From Stenocarpella maydis (Eukaryota; Ascomycota; Sordariomycetes; Diaporthales; Diaporthaceae), in NCBI GenBank assembly GCA_002270565.1, contig NQMI01000011.1, positions 131,929-195,928 of the forward strand: a DNA stretch of 64,000 nt, written 5' to 3'. A model generated the notes under the pieces. That model was not told where the DNA came from, made no database searches, and worked only from the letters and a program-made list of their open reading frames with translations. How positions within the stretch are numbered: position 1 is the first letter of the stretch; each line of letters opens with the position of its first letter. Below, piece by piece: positions 10,633 to 21,831 of the stretch. Position numbers and translations under genes: made by a program.

Positions 10633-12278
10633 CTAGGAGTTGTCCCTCGTTGACAATGGCCACGAGTCCAATGCCCCGCTCAGCTTCTGAGTTGTTGTGG
10701 TAGTGGTGGTGATGCCCTGAACAGGCAGGTCGACACTGGAACCAGGACTAGGATCATAGTAGGCATCCGCATGGTATCCACAGCCTTTGGGCGTCTGGGC
10801 CAGGGCACCTGATTCCTCGGGGATTCCCTTCAGCTCGAACAACCCAGATGAGCTTTGCTCGTCGCTCTTTGATAGTAAGGAAGCCCTTTTGGAGGGGGTT
10901 AACTTCGACCGATTGTCCACGAGGGTGGAACCACGCCATGTCGACTTCCCCCGCGATGGCTCCGTCGCCTCAAGCCGGTCGGATGTGAAAAAGATGTGCA
11001 GGTCTTTGATGAACGGCCGGAGCACGGGGACACATTGGACCATTATCGTCCCCGTCACCTCCGCCGAATACCAAACCTGGCTCACTGCGTCACGCCACAT
11101 ATCTGCCCCATGTCAGAAGAGAGCAGCAAGTACCATCGGCTTGGGGAACCACTTACACCAGGTGTCGTGCACGTGTATGATCGGCGAGTCTTTCCACCAG
11201 GTGCGAATGGCTGTGACGATGGCAATCCTGGATATTGTCCCAGCAACTGTCAGCCGGCGGAACCGTCATGCTGGAGCCTAGAGGGCCAGCCATCAAAGGC
11301 TAATGAGAACTTCTGCACTTACAGCATGCCGAGGCTCAAGGTGACGCATAGTCCAATCTTCTCACCCCGCTTAAGGTTTAATGGCCATGTTATAAACCAG
11401 GGGAGAAGGGCGAACGTGAAGTCCATGGCAATGTTATAAACTAAGGATTGGTCAGTTCCTGGACTCCAACCAGACCAAGTTTCCATCCCGAGTCGACTCA
11501 CTGTTTCCAAGCTCCTTGTAGTCCAGAGAAAAGTCCCAGTCCAGACACCAGCCCGGGATGCGATACCACTGCTGATAGTCGTTCCTCCCGCATATCTTGG
11601 CCCATTGGAATATGCATTTCGTCAGCGCGATGCTGTTCATTGTGACAATGCAGAACCACAGCAGGGCCTGCTGCCAAGGCCAACGCGTCCATGTTAAAGC
11701 ACCGCACATGCGGAGGAGGGTGACAGCAAAGGCTGTTTTGGTGAGAGCCTGCCCAATGACGGTGCCGTCTGAGGAGACGTTGATCAAGACTTTTTGGCGG
11801 CAAGAGTCAGTGACGGGATCCAAGTACACTCGTATGAAGACCAGATGCAGGAGTACGTTATCCGACTGCCCGCATGCCCACGCCCGGAGAAGTTCAACTA
11901 CCCGGAGGCTACTTACTGTGCATGCGGTCATCCCAATTTCCCTTGGCGTAGCCAGTGGCGTATTCGATAGTATAAAGGATATCAGTGCCCGAGAGGACAA
12001 ACTGGATTGGCAGCAATCCGGTCAGTGATAACTATCGCTCGTTACATGCCAATAACAGCACTCACCCATGAGATAATCAGCAGGTAATCGTCATACCACA
12101 AACCGTGGCGACGATTGATCCTGGCCCAGACCCTCAAAGCCAGGAATATGGTCGCACCAGTCCAGAGGCTCCAGAGTCCAGCGTATAGTTCCGTCGTGGG
12201 GTTGTAATAATGATACTCTTCCCGGGGCGCCAATGCTCGGAGCTCCGGTGCCACCATCGAATCCCGAAGCGGTGCCAT
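10633..12278 (-). CDS. Fungal rhodopsin-domain (PTH11/SAT4-like) seven-helix membrane protein
   Basis: Six exons on the minus strand: 12278-12066, 12001-11917, 11789-11502, 11440-11323, 11227-11157 and 11102-10633 (414 aa). All junctions have GT...AG ends and phases agree; introns are 65-127 bp, several with a CTGAC branch point. Splicing assembles the family signature pieces YYNPTTELYAGLWSLW, LWYDDYLLI, then NWDDRMHILINVSSDGT, KTAFAVTLLRM, GNIYNIAMDF.FALLPWF, GLCVTLSLGMLIAIVTAIR and a final helix VTGTIMVQCVPVLRPF. A hydrophilic Ser/Lys-rich tail of about 110 residues follows. Members are plasma-membrane proteins related to PTH11 and often called GPCR-like; no ligand is known. The function is therefore only broadly inferred, and a similar but distant gene lies at 33697-35130. 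Confidence 0.85.
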
Positions 12279-15200
12279 GCCACGCGCGGTCTTGGTGAAC
12301 TCAGTTGTCGAAGGCTACTAGGCGGGGTCCATTCGAATTGACCATAATTGGCCGGTGGTACCAGCACCGCGAGGGGAGAAAAAGAGGATAAGGACGCAGT
12401 AAAAGGGAATTGAATAGCGTACAGGCGACAAGTCAGGCGTGGCTGTCCTGTCCGGAAAAAAGGACAGGCCTGAAGAGGGATCTAGTTGCTGGAAATTAGG
12501 TTTCCCTACCGGGCCGCGCCCGTCGTCCACGACCCACGTCGCTTATTTACAGATTAACTACGCAAGTAGTACTTTGAGGGTCTGGACTGGCGAGAAGACC
12601 CGTTTATTTTTGGCTCAGCACGATGGCTGGAAGGGGAACCCCTCGCCCCGTCGGCGCAGCACGCACATGGCCTGAGTATAGATCCCTACCTCATACGGCA
12701 TGCTTTGGTCCTCCCATGGTCCCTCCTGACTATCGCCTGATCTGTGCAACATTGGGGCACCAAAAACTGATGTGTGGGTGTGTGCCATCTTGCGCCATCG
12801 TCCATTGCCCCGGGGTGAGGGGCGCTTTTGCGACTCCACTCGCACGCCTGCCCCCACCAGCAGTACATAAACATCACGATGGTCACTTTTGAGATCGGCG
12901 CGGGCATCCAACCAAAACGGCACACGCGGTCGATTTTAAAGGGTTCCCGGCCTGCCTCTATGCTTGTGTTCTCCGTTTCTTCCAGCACGGGCCCTCCTGG
13001 TACTTAATATGCCTCAATTTCTTGATGAGTCAGTGGATTGTTTCCCAGGCTCTGGGATAACAGGTCTGACACGGCGGGGCCCACTCGTACAGAGACCTCA
13101 GCCCATTGCTCAACTACGTTTTTTTTTAATGTGAGCTGCACTATTGAAGTTTCCCTGACGGGGTAGGTAGCCCAGGGTATCACCGCCAACTTCCAGAAAA
13201 GATCTCGAACATTGGAAACAGCCGGCCTCTGAGACCCATTCCGTTCATCCTCACGGACCTGACTTGGTAAACTCGTAGCACCGCTGTAATCTTCGAGCCT
13301 CGGAGCGAGGCATGCCTTGCTGGGTAGCGATTGCACGAGAATCCCGAGCCCAAACATCTTGATGTCCTCGCTTGTTTCCTTCTCGGGCCCGTCACAATCT
13401 CCGGATGCCCTTGCCAGCTGACCGTCCCCTGCCGAGCCAAAAGGACCCCGGGTGTAGTGTAAACACCCGGAGAGGGGGGGGGGGGAGATCTGAACCCACA
13501 CGTGCAAGCAGATTGCAGGAACTACACTACCTAGGTTCCTCCAAATTGTCGCGCGATACATACCAACCAACGGCAGCAGATTGCCGGCGGACTGCGCACA
13601 TGGTGGGGATCTCGGAGGACGCGTCGGTCTTTACGGGAAATTAGCATTTTGCTACCAATCCGACTGTCTGGGGAAGTCTCTCCGGATCGACCCCTGTCGT
13701 GCATTCATTGGCGAGCAGGGGGGGGGGGAAGGGGGTTGTCCCTCTCGCTCAGCCGCTGCAGTGGACCGGCCGGGCAAGGGGATGCGACGAATAAGACACA
13801 ATGGCAGGATTACAACATGGCGATCCACGTGGCCATGGAGATGTGCCCGGCTACGTGTACTTGGGCCATGGTGATCATGAAGCCAAAGTGTAAGATTCCC
13901 AAAGGGGAGCTGGAGAAATAGTAGATTTCCAGTCTCCTGATAGGTGCAAAGAATAGTCTATTCGTGCGGGGGACATTAACTAGCTACAGGCTAAATTTAA
14001 GCCAAGTTTCCGGTACGGAGTTCGTCTTCACTGGCCTCCGCGGGGTGGGTGGTAAGCCATGCGAATCGAGGTGGCACGGCGTATCAAACTCTCGACCATC
14101 GCTGTTGAATGTTGAAGGTGTGGACGCAACATGAGCACTTGCATTTGACCAGAGACACTGGTCTGTGATCAGGAGCTGCGACCTTTAATTTTCTTGCGGT
14201 AACTTTATCACCCCACCGCCCCGCAGCAGTGGTGGGGTGATCCTGCAAGATATCTAGGCAAGCACGAGGCGCTCCATTCTTTAAGCGAGTACAAGTGTAG
14301 CAGCCACTTAGGGGTCTAAACGTAGTTATCGGAGGTATTGCATTCGGAAGCTATCTCAGGGCGCTGCAGGGCAGCCTATAGAGTTGGTTTTTGTCTTGTT
14401 ATGTAGGCATGTATTATTGTGTGACCCAGCGTCAGGGGCAACACATCTGCTTGCAAAGCTTGGCAAAGCTTAATGCCTCCGTCAAACGATTAGGGTAATT
14501 GTTAATCATATTCTTCTTCTTTTTTAATCACTCCATGTGTAGCACAGGTTCGTGCGCGTTACATAGACTCCTCATGCCCAATGCTATCTAATTTATATTC
14601 CTATATAATATCTGTAAGCAGACGGGAACTTTATGTCCCTAGTGGCGGTGCTACTTACTTACTGCCACTACTACGCCGTTGTTAGTTGAGCACCCTCCAC
14701 CATGGGCGATGGGCCGAACCACCTACCTGCCTACATACTTGAGGAGCTACATCGGTGTATACCAAAGGCATGCTTGGGCTTATTGTGACTGCCGACTTAG
14801 TAATACCCACCTAGGTGCCTAGGTGCCTTGGCTGCCTTGGCCTAGGTGGATACTACGTCAGTCACTGCCGGTGATGTTGTTGAGCCAACCAACAACCAAC
14901 CCTAACCCGGCAGGACTCTGCGAGGCAAGTGGACCCGGTCTTGACCCGGAGCACTCCAGGTCGAGGCCGGGTCGACGACGGCGACCCAAGGAGCAGGCCA
15001 GGAATACTGTACCATCTCCGCATCTCCGTGTCCCCAGGTGCTGCCGTCCACCTTGGCTTGATGGCAGTCTTGGACCCGGAAAGCTGACCTGATGGCCCCC
15101 TTTGACCCGAGGCGGTGAGTCAAATGAACACTTGACGCTGACGCGATTACCTCAAAAGGGCGTTGGCAACGACGCTGTCTGACATAATACAAGACAAGGA

Positions 15201-15421
15201 CCGCCGCCACATAAAAGGCCATCGATGGTAAGTCCAGCGGGTCCAGCGCCCCCCCCCCCCCCNNNNNCCCCCCGGCTTGTCGTGCGGCATCACACGGAGC
15301 TGCTGGCTGAGGGTCCAAGAGGGTTGACCAGAGTCCTCGACCACCATTCAAACAGGAGCCTGAACCTGAGCCAGCCATTCCACCCGCGCCCTTTCCCAGC
15401 AGGGCCTCTCCTGGAGCCAAC
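12279..15421. other. Long intergenic region, no confident gene
   Basis: About 3.1 kb. The longest open frame (13004-13570, -) has no recognisable domain. Homopolymer G runs occur near 13478 and 13720, CCTAGGTG-type short repeats at 14806-14850, a telomere-like ACCCTAACCC at about 14896, and an assembly gap at 15263-15267. The 14000-14700 part is moderately AT-rich, with no clear element ends. Confidence 0.45.
15249..15273. other. Assembly gap inside a poly-C run
   Basis: Fourteen C, five N (15263-15267) and six C in a row. The gap sits in the presumed promoter of the ATP-grasp gene, about 150 bp upstream of its ATG, and is most likely an unresolved homopolymer and not a large missing segment. 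Confidence 0.8.
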
Positions 15422-16879
15422 ATGAAGGCCGAGCAGCCAAGGGCACATGCACATGCATACACGCTGCCCGGGAACATCGTCACGCTGCAGGATGCGGCAC
15501 CGCGGCCTCCGCCACCACCAACAGAGCCCGAGGCAGAGACGGCGGCACAGTCGACTGGGGCGCACACCACCCCCCCCACCATACAGCTCGACACCACGCT
15601 GGGCGAGCTGTACGAGGCCAATGGGATCCAGGGGCCCTTCATCGTGACCATGTACTGTGTCTTTGCCCACCTGGACCTGCACCCGGCCTGGCCGCGCGAG
15701 CTGACCTACCCGGAGGACGAGGAGCCCGTGCCCTACTGCCCGGAAGACGAGCACGAGGTTGCGAGGCTGCGCGCCATCATCTTGGGTATGAAGCCCCTCC
15801 GCAGGGCGTTTGGGGTGGGTAACATGGATGTCCTCCTCCTGGGGCCCAACGTCACCGCCGAGGGCATGGCCAGGGCACTCTCGCAGCTGCCGCCACACCA
15901 GCGGCACCGGCCCGTGATTGTGGACCTCGACGGGCAGGACGTCGCCGCGCAGCTGAGGAGGGCCACCCGCGGCAGGAAGCTCCTGTTCTGGCGGCCCCAG
16001 GGCTGGATGGACGAGCACGACTGCCTCCTCGACCCGCGCGAGATGTTCGACATCAACAGCAAGGGGTTCCTCGTCACCTCGGGCATGCGCACCCCGCCGT
16101 CGGAGGTCGTCAACCTGCAGGCTGTCGACCTGGCCGACGGGTCCTGCGTGCTCCGGGCCAGGCCGCTCCCGTTCGTGGTCAAGCTGTACCGCGCGGGGTG
16201 CAGCTTCGGCACCTACATCGTCAGGTCCGAGGCCCAGCGCGGCGCCATGCTGGCGGCCATGGCCACGTACAAGGCGCGCGGGACGACCGAGGTGCTCCTG
16301 AGCACCTACATCGACCTGGTGCAGGACCTGAGCGTGCACTTCTTTGTCGGCGCGCCGGGGACGGCGCACGACAGGGACAGCCCGCAGATCCTGGGCGTCA
16401 CGGTCCAGACGCTGACGGACGCCGGCAAGTGGGCCGGGGGCCACATCGACTTCAGCATGCAGGAGGAGCTGCGGCGGCTGGTGTGGAACACCGTGCGGGA
16501 CACCACGAGGAGGATGCCCGAGACCTTCGTGGGCTGGGCCGGCGTCGACATTGTCGTCGACAGGGACGGGGGGCAGTGGGTCGTCGACCTCAATGCCCGC
16601 TTCACGGGCTCCATGCCCATATGCCTCATGTCGGGCCACTTTTGGAAGCAGAGGGGCCTGCGGCTGGCCCAGTTCTCGGCTGTCGAGTACGGCGGGCACG
16701 TGGACTCCATCTACGACAGGCTCGGGAGTCTGTTGCAGACGGGCCAGGTTGTGGTGACGGCGACAGCGGGCATCGAGGAGGGTGCCAACATGGCAGATGT
16801 GGTATGGGGCGGGGGGACTATGAAGGAGCTGGCCGAGGTTCAGACATGGATCAGACGGGCGCTTGCAAAGGCATCCTAG
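15422..16879 (+). CDS. Stand-alone ATP-grasp domain protein
   Basis: Single exon of 485 aa. Residues 1-60 are a low-complexity Pro/Ala/Thr leader without a clear signal peptide. The rest fits the fungal family labelled in databases as solid-state-culture-specific ATP-grasp proteins. FVVKLYRAGCSFGTY supplies the nucleotide-binding Lys and a loop. VGWAGVDIVVDRDGG then VVDLNARFTGSMP carries the Asp and Asn that bind Mg-ATP in ATP-grasp ligases. Such enzymes join a carboxylate to an amine or thiol through an acylphosphate; the substrate here is not known. It is convergent with a glutathione S-transferase gene, with no synthetase or peptide partner next to it, so a secondary-metabolite role is only a guess. 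Confidence 0.8.
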   Translation: MKAEQPRAHAHAYTLPGNIVTLQDAAPRPPPPPTEPEAETAAQSTGAHTTPPTIQLDTTLGELYEANGIQGPFIVTMYCVFAHLDLHPAWPRELTYPEDEEPVPYCPEDEHEVARLRAIILGMKPLRRAFGVGNMDVLLLGPNVTAEGMARALSQLPPHQRHRPVIVDLDGQDVAAQLRRATRGRKLLFWRPQGWMDEHDCLLDPREMFDINSKGFLVTSGMRTPPSEVVNLQAVDLADGSCVLRARPLPFVVKLYRAGCSFGTYIVRSEAQRGAMLAAMATYKARGTTEVLLSTYIDLVQDLSVHFFVGAPGTAHDRDSPQILGVTVQTLTDAGKWAGGHIDFSMQEELRRLVWNTVRDTTRRMPETFVGWAGVDIVVDRDGGQWVVDLNARFTGSMPICLMSGHFWKQRGLRLAQFSAVEYGGHVDSIYDRLGSLLQTGQVVVTATAGIEEGANMADVVWGGGTMKELAEVQTWIRRALAKAS

Positions 16880-17258
16880 ATATATTTATCACCCTGCCCT
16901 TGCGGTGCCAACTCACAGGGCCTACCATCAGATCAACGTTGATCTTGTCAGACCTCGGCATGTTCCGTCCAACCTTTGGGGAAGAGGGGGGGGGGAAATG
17001 CATTTTGGGGTGATACCGGCGTTGATCTTCAGTTGCAATCACACCGTATCATCAATTGTCCTCAGGTACGTAGGTAGCACATATACGATGTGGGTAAGCC
17101 ATCCAGGGGTGGTATACCATACCACCGACGAATTACCAGAGTCTCCCACCCCCCCCCCCACACACGCAGACCTCCAGCAGCGGTGACACAAACTACCATG
17201 TAAGTGAATCGCAGACAAAAGGAAAAATCCACATTAGGTTGCTACAGCTAATCCGGCA
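16880..17258. other. Short spacer between convergent genes
   Basis: About 380 bp holding the 3' ends of the ATP-grasp and glutathione S-transferase transcripts. It contains two homopolymer stretches (G near 16987, C near 17150) and nothing else recognisable. Confidence 0.6.
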
Positions 17259-18112
17259 TCAGTCCAGCCCCGCAGCGGCCCTCATCCTAGCCCTCTTGGC
17301 CACAGACCGCGCGACGACCACGTCCTCGTCAAAGACCCTCCTGATGCTCTCGTGGGCGCACACGGCCTCGGCCCACCTGTGGCAGCTGGGCGCCTCGGCC
17401 CTCATCCTCGCGCCCAGGCTGGGCGGGTACACGCCGCGCCGGCTTAGCGCGACCGCCCGGATGACAAACGGCCCCGTGATGACCTCGGCGAGGGTGAGCC
17501 TCGCGCTGCCGCCCCAGAAGGGCCCGGGGCCGGCGCCGGCCAGGAGGAGGGGCTCGACCTCGCGCGCGAGCCCCCCAGCGCGTCGTCGACCACGCGCTCC
17601 TCGTCCTCCCGGGTGGGCGCCTCGAACAGCCGGAACAGCACGGTGTGGAAGGCGGCCCAGTAGGCGTCGACGAAGAGGCTCATGCGCGCGCGGGCGAGGG
17701 CGCCGCCCGGCTCCGAGGACGGGGGGCAGAGGTGCGAGGCGCGCGGGCCGGCGCTGTCGCAGAGGAACTGGACGATGACGTGGGACTCGGGGATCACCTC
17801 GCCGTTGAAGACGAGCACGGGCACCAGCCCGCGGGGGTTGAGGGCCAGGAAGGAGGCCGGGCGGGGCCCGTCCACGTTGATGACCCGCGACTCATAGGGG
17901 AGGCCCAGCTCGGCGAGGCAGATGTCCGCGCGGTTGGCCCCTGGCGCGGGTGTGTGGTGTGTTGTTAGCCCGCGGAGGATCATCCGTGAGGGAAGGCCGC
18001 CCTGGGGTCGGGGAAGGGGTGTGGGAGGGGGGGGGTGTTCCCACTCACATGTACATGTGTGGTTGGTATACAGGACTATGGTATCCGTGCTGGTGCTCTT
18101 TAGAGATCCCAT
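17259..18112 (-). CDS. Glutathione S-transferase (omega/GstA-like), frameshifted
   Basis: Two exons on the minus strand, 18112-18049 and 17940-17259. The first intron is 108 bp with GTGAGT...CCAG ends. Splicing gives IVLYTNHTCTWANRADI, the thioredoxin-fold start with the Cys position of omega-like enzymes. LNPRGLVPVLVFNGEVIPES follows, containing the glutathione-binding cis-Pro and ES pair, then the alpha-helical C-terminal domain. At the C run 17571-17576 the frame slips. Upstream it reads to DDALGG; downstream the frame offset by one base continues as AREVEPLLLAGAGPGPFWGG and on to a normal C-terminus ending at 17259. One extra base in that run would give a normal-length protein of about 248 aa. 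It is either a sequencing error in a homopolymer or a young pseudogene. The role would be glutathione conjugation or thiol reduction in the cytosol. Confidence 0.75.
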
Positions 18113-19690
18113 GTTTGCTTTCTTTTCCCTTTCCTTTTTCTCCCCCCTGTATTTTGAGACTCTCGGATACTGCGGGATAAATTTTCAGATCTCGAGCGAT
18201 GCTCTCGCAGGACACCGGCAACGGCAGTGATGTGCTATTCTTGGCTGACTCGGTTCCAAAGTCCTGGCACAGTGCGGAGGAAATATGAGGCTGCTGCTAC
18301 ACCTTGCGAGATATATCCTTACAAAGGACGGGTTGGACTGCCAGAGACACATCAAGCACTGCCTTTAGCCTTGGTCGGTGGTTGCGAGAGACAAGCACGT
18401 GCTACGCAGCACCTCTTCCAGCGCTGGGCCATACAAAAACCACCAAAAAAACCGCTACTGCACGTCACCCCCACACGCAGGCTCAAAGGAGGCAAGAGTC
18501 TGCGAGGCCGAGGGACCAATTGACTTGCGAGAATTTGATGTGTAAACCCCAACCGACATTATCGGGCGATACTCGACTGCCGGATAACTACTTAGACTAT
18601 TGGGTCGACGTGTTGCACCTCCCTTTATGAGAGATAGCCTTGTATTACCTGCTGTGATGGTTCCATATGCATAGCCTGTGGAGGAGCATGGGGCAGGTGG
18701 CTGCCCTCGCGAGAGCCCCTTGTCAGACCCTCAGGGACGGCGCTCGCACGGCCTCCCCTTGTTGTTTTTCCTACGAGGACGTCCGGCTCCGAGATGCTGA
18801 GCCGGGGCGCAGCCGATATGCCTCGGGGGAACGGCTCAACATGACCTGCTGGCACGCCTGGGCACACAGCCCCGGACCAACAACCGCGTCCACAGCACTG
18901 TTGGCTGTATCCAAACGTCGCATCTCGGCAGGTGCCACCAGCACAAGGGGTTCGCTCAATATGCAGACGTGCTCGAGGAGTGGGCGTTGCCCTTGTTGGA
19001 TGGTTGTGCCAGGCGGCTCCTCGCACGGGGCAGTGATGAGCAGTGGGAAGGGAGGCCTGCTTGGGCCTCCAGCGTATTTATCATTGAGGGGGGATACACC
19101 TCGAGTTGATTGTTCGAGAGGCGACCAGAATAACTTAGCTACATATCCTTTTCCCACTCATTTGCCTTGCCTCGCCGTAACCATGGTCACAACCAAACCG
19201 GCCAGGTCGGCAATGCTGGAGCCATGTGGTGGCCTCAAGGCCCCCATCGCTCCGTAATGCCTCGTCCCTGGACATTGAATACGGCCCCGGCGCAGATCCA
19301 GAGGTCCGCCGTGCTAACACGCGTGGGCGTGTGCCGCCGCAGTGGTGGCAGCACGCCTTCACGGCCTCGTGCCTGGGCGTCTTGTACTGCTGGGCCTCGC
19401 TCAACGCCACCGAGTGCTTCACGGCGCCCTACTTCCAGCAGGGACTGCAGCGCGGACAAATCAATGCCGTCGCATCTCACCTTGAGCTCCTCAGGGCCCT
19501 CCTCTCTCTCTCTGGCTCTCCGCCACCGAAGGCTTCCCTAACATCAAGGCTGAAATCTACCGTCTCTAGTGCCCAGATGTTACTTTTCTCTCGGCGCGCG
19601 ACGAGGACGCATGACCATGTCATGGTTATGCTGCTCCAGAATGATCCCATACAAGGGTCCCTTCGAACCAGGTCCTTTGAACGACTGTTT
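18113..19690. other. Intergenic region with unidentified open frames
   Basis: No gene is recognised. The plus-strand frame at 19226-19696 and the minus-strand frame at 18771-19157 have protein-like composition, but I cannot place either in a family. Because the region adjoins a decayed amidohydrolase, these may be remnants of another dead gene. Confidence 0.4.
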
Positions 19691-21299
19691 GGCTGACATC
19701 TTGACGTGTGATATCCCTATCCAACTCAATGAAATTGGCCTTTTTTCCAGCCTCGATGATACCAAACTCGTGAGGCCGGCCTACAGCTTCGGCCCCAGCC
19801 GGAGTGGCGCATCGGATAACCCTTTCAACTCCGAGTCTGGGGACGAACGCTGCCAGTGCTGGGAACAGGTTAGGCGAGGGTGTTACTATCCAATCTGAAC
19901 TAATTGTGACATGTGCATTCACGCCAAGGAGACCCTCAAAGGGCCACACCAGCTGGGAACCGGTGTGTGCTATCAAGCTCCTCCTCGTGCCACTAAGCTG
20001 CGGACATCTCCGCGGTGACACGCAGCTGGGCGAATCGGGCATCGTCATCTTGGTGAACATTGCTGCAGTGGGAAATCTCATGTCTAGACCCATCTGCATT
20101 CTGTTCCCTCACCGCCGCGATGGCGTCGAGAGCAAACCGGGCTGAACCAGCGCCGGCGCAGTATATCTTGCAAGTGTATCCCCTTTCCGATCAGCACCCG
20201 CCAGCCCCCGGGCGAAGAAGTCTCTGCGGAGCACCAGCTTTTCCACCTGTGGAGATCCATCTTCCAGACCGCACTGGGTAAGGTGTGGCGGCAGCGGTGC
20301 CCCGTCAGGCCAGAACTTTACGAACCTCGTGAAGACGTGCTGGACTCTGGAACAGCCCCGCCTCGTCAATCAGCTTGTGAAGTGACTGCTCGGGCTCGCG
20401 TGCGAGCCCCGACTGGCCCGTACGCGATGTGCGTGTGCGCATCACACGTGAGTCTCTCCTCCTTCTCAAGCTCCTGCAGGGCCAGACAAGCAGGCGGTGC
20501 TTGCAGATGCTTCCTGGCAGGATGTGATGCCCCGCTCGTTGTTCTTGCGGATGCCAAGCAGGATTGCCCGCCGGGCTACCGCCACAGGATGTCGCGGGCA
20601 TGTTGGGCCAGAGCTTGGTGCTGGCCTGCTCGACAAAAGTTCGCCCGTCAGGGTGTCCCGTCCTGCTCCCTCCGTATCAGCTCGCCGCCGAAGGGCGCCA
20701 CCTCGTCCTGCAGGCCATGGTGGGCGCGCCTGAGAGCCTCGGTGTTTGCCAGGACGTTGTGGGCCGTTATGTCTCGCACTACGACTGGGCGGGAAGGAAA
20801 TACTTGATCGAGGTACTCCCTGTCGACCCTCCCTGGGCGGTTCTCAGTGATGAAGTGGGTATGGTGGGAGACATAGCATCTGGAATTAACTTAATGTCCC
20901 GTCGTAAAAGTTGGCTACGAGCCCATCATCCGTATTATGGGCGCGCTGGCACTGGCACTTTTTGTTGAGCTTCTGGGCAAGTGTCTTTTCCGTAGTCCGC
21001 TCCGATCGAGACTTCGAAGAGCCGTTGCGTCGGTGCTATACCTAAGCAGGTGCGTGTGAGCATGATGGATGCCTGGCATAAAGTTATGAACCCGCCACCG
21101 AGGTCGACAACATGATGAGGCTTGTCCTGGCATGCCCCCAGGACATGGTGGACAGGTCATTTCCAACAATGGTAAAGATACCAGTCGGGTCAACGGCGAA
21201 TGGTTGTGCCCACGGCCGTTTCGCATCAACCGTGAATACGTTTCCGTTGATGCACACGGTTGCTAGTGCTGCCATGATGTACGTACGACTCAAGGACAT
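19626..21299 (-). pseudogene. Decayed amidohydrolase (YtcJ-like, Amidohydro_3)
   Basis: Pieces of one metal-dependent amidohydrolase lie in order on the minus strand but in different frames. Around 21290-21150 the N-terminal strand reads VCINGNVFTVDAKRPWAQ. Near 21080-21040 comes MPGIHHAHTHLL, the metal-binding HxH turn. At 20830-20700 there is VFPSRPVVVRDITAHNVLAN, then VEQASTKLWPNMP near 20640. At 20360-20240 there is HVFTRFVKFWPDGAPLPP. At 19950-19690 the C-terminal part reads SSDWIVTPSPNLFPAL and ends with EAGKKANFIELDRDI. Several frameshifts and stops separate the pieces and no splicing scheme joins them, so the gene is dead. Live relatives hydrolyse amides or related C-N bonds using zinc; the substrate is unknown. 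Borders are approximate. Confidence 0.75.
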
Positions 21300-21831
21300 C
21301 GGATCTCAGGTAGGCTGACTCGAGTAGATGAACGGATCGGTCGCAGAGCAGTAACCCATCGGTCTGCGGTGGACGCGGACGCGAGTGCGACCAGCCACCC
21401 CTAAGCATCCACAGCAGTTGCACTGCAGCACTTATATTAATTTCCGGATTGTTCCGTGCCGATCGTCCGGTTCCGAAATGTAATTCCTGGCCACGCGTGA
21501 TGCTTGTTACAGACACTATGCTGAGACTCATGACACTCCACAACGAGCCCACTGGGCGTAATTGTTGGAAACTAAAATGCCAACCTGGCTTGATTCCATC
21601 TGCTTGTTTGTTGACATCCCAACGCCAAGAACCAACCCATGTTCAACCTGACTGCGCTTGATGCGTAGTGCTATTTTATTTTTTTGGTCTTTTATTTTTT
21701 TTCCTCGGAATTTTCTACCTCCCGGGAGCGAGGTATAGGACGCTTGAGCGAGAAGCACTGCCGAGCGATCTTGAGCACCACCCACACCAAACAGCGGCTC
21801 CGGCTTGGGTAACGCACATAAGCTGGAAGCA
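21300..21831. other. Spacer upstream of the HOL1-like transporter
   Basis: Holds the presumed promoter of the gene starting at 21832. T-rich stretches occur at 21674-21712. No gene or repeat is recognised. Confidence 0.5.

Noticed and set aside
13004..13570. 188-aa minus-strand open frame
   Set aside because: No recognisable domain, no intron signals that extend it, and a shadow frame overlaps it on the other strand.
15290..16699. 469-aa minus-strand open frame opposite the ATP-grasp gene
   Set aside because: Low-complexity shadow spanning the sense gene; the sense strand has clear ATP-grasp motifs.
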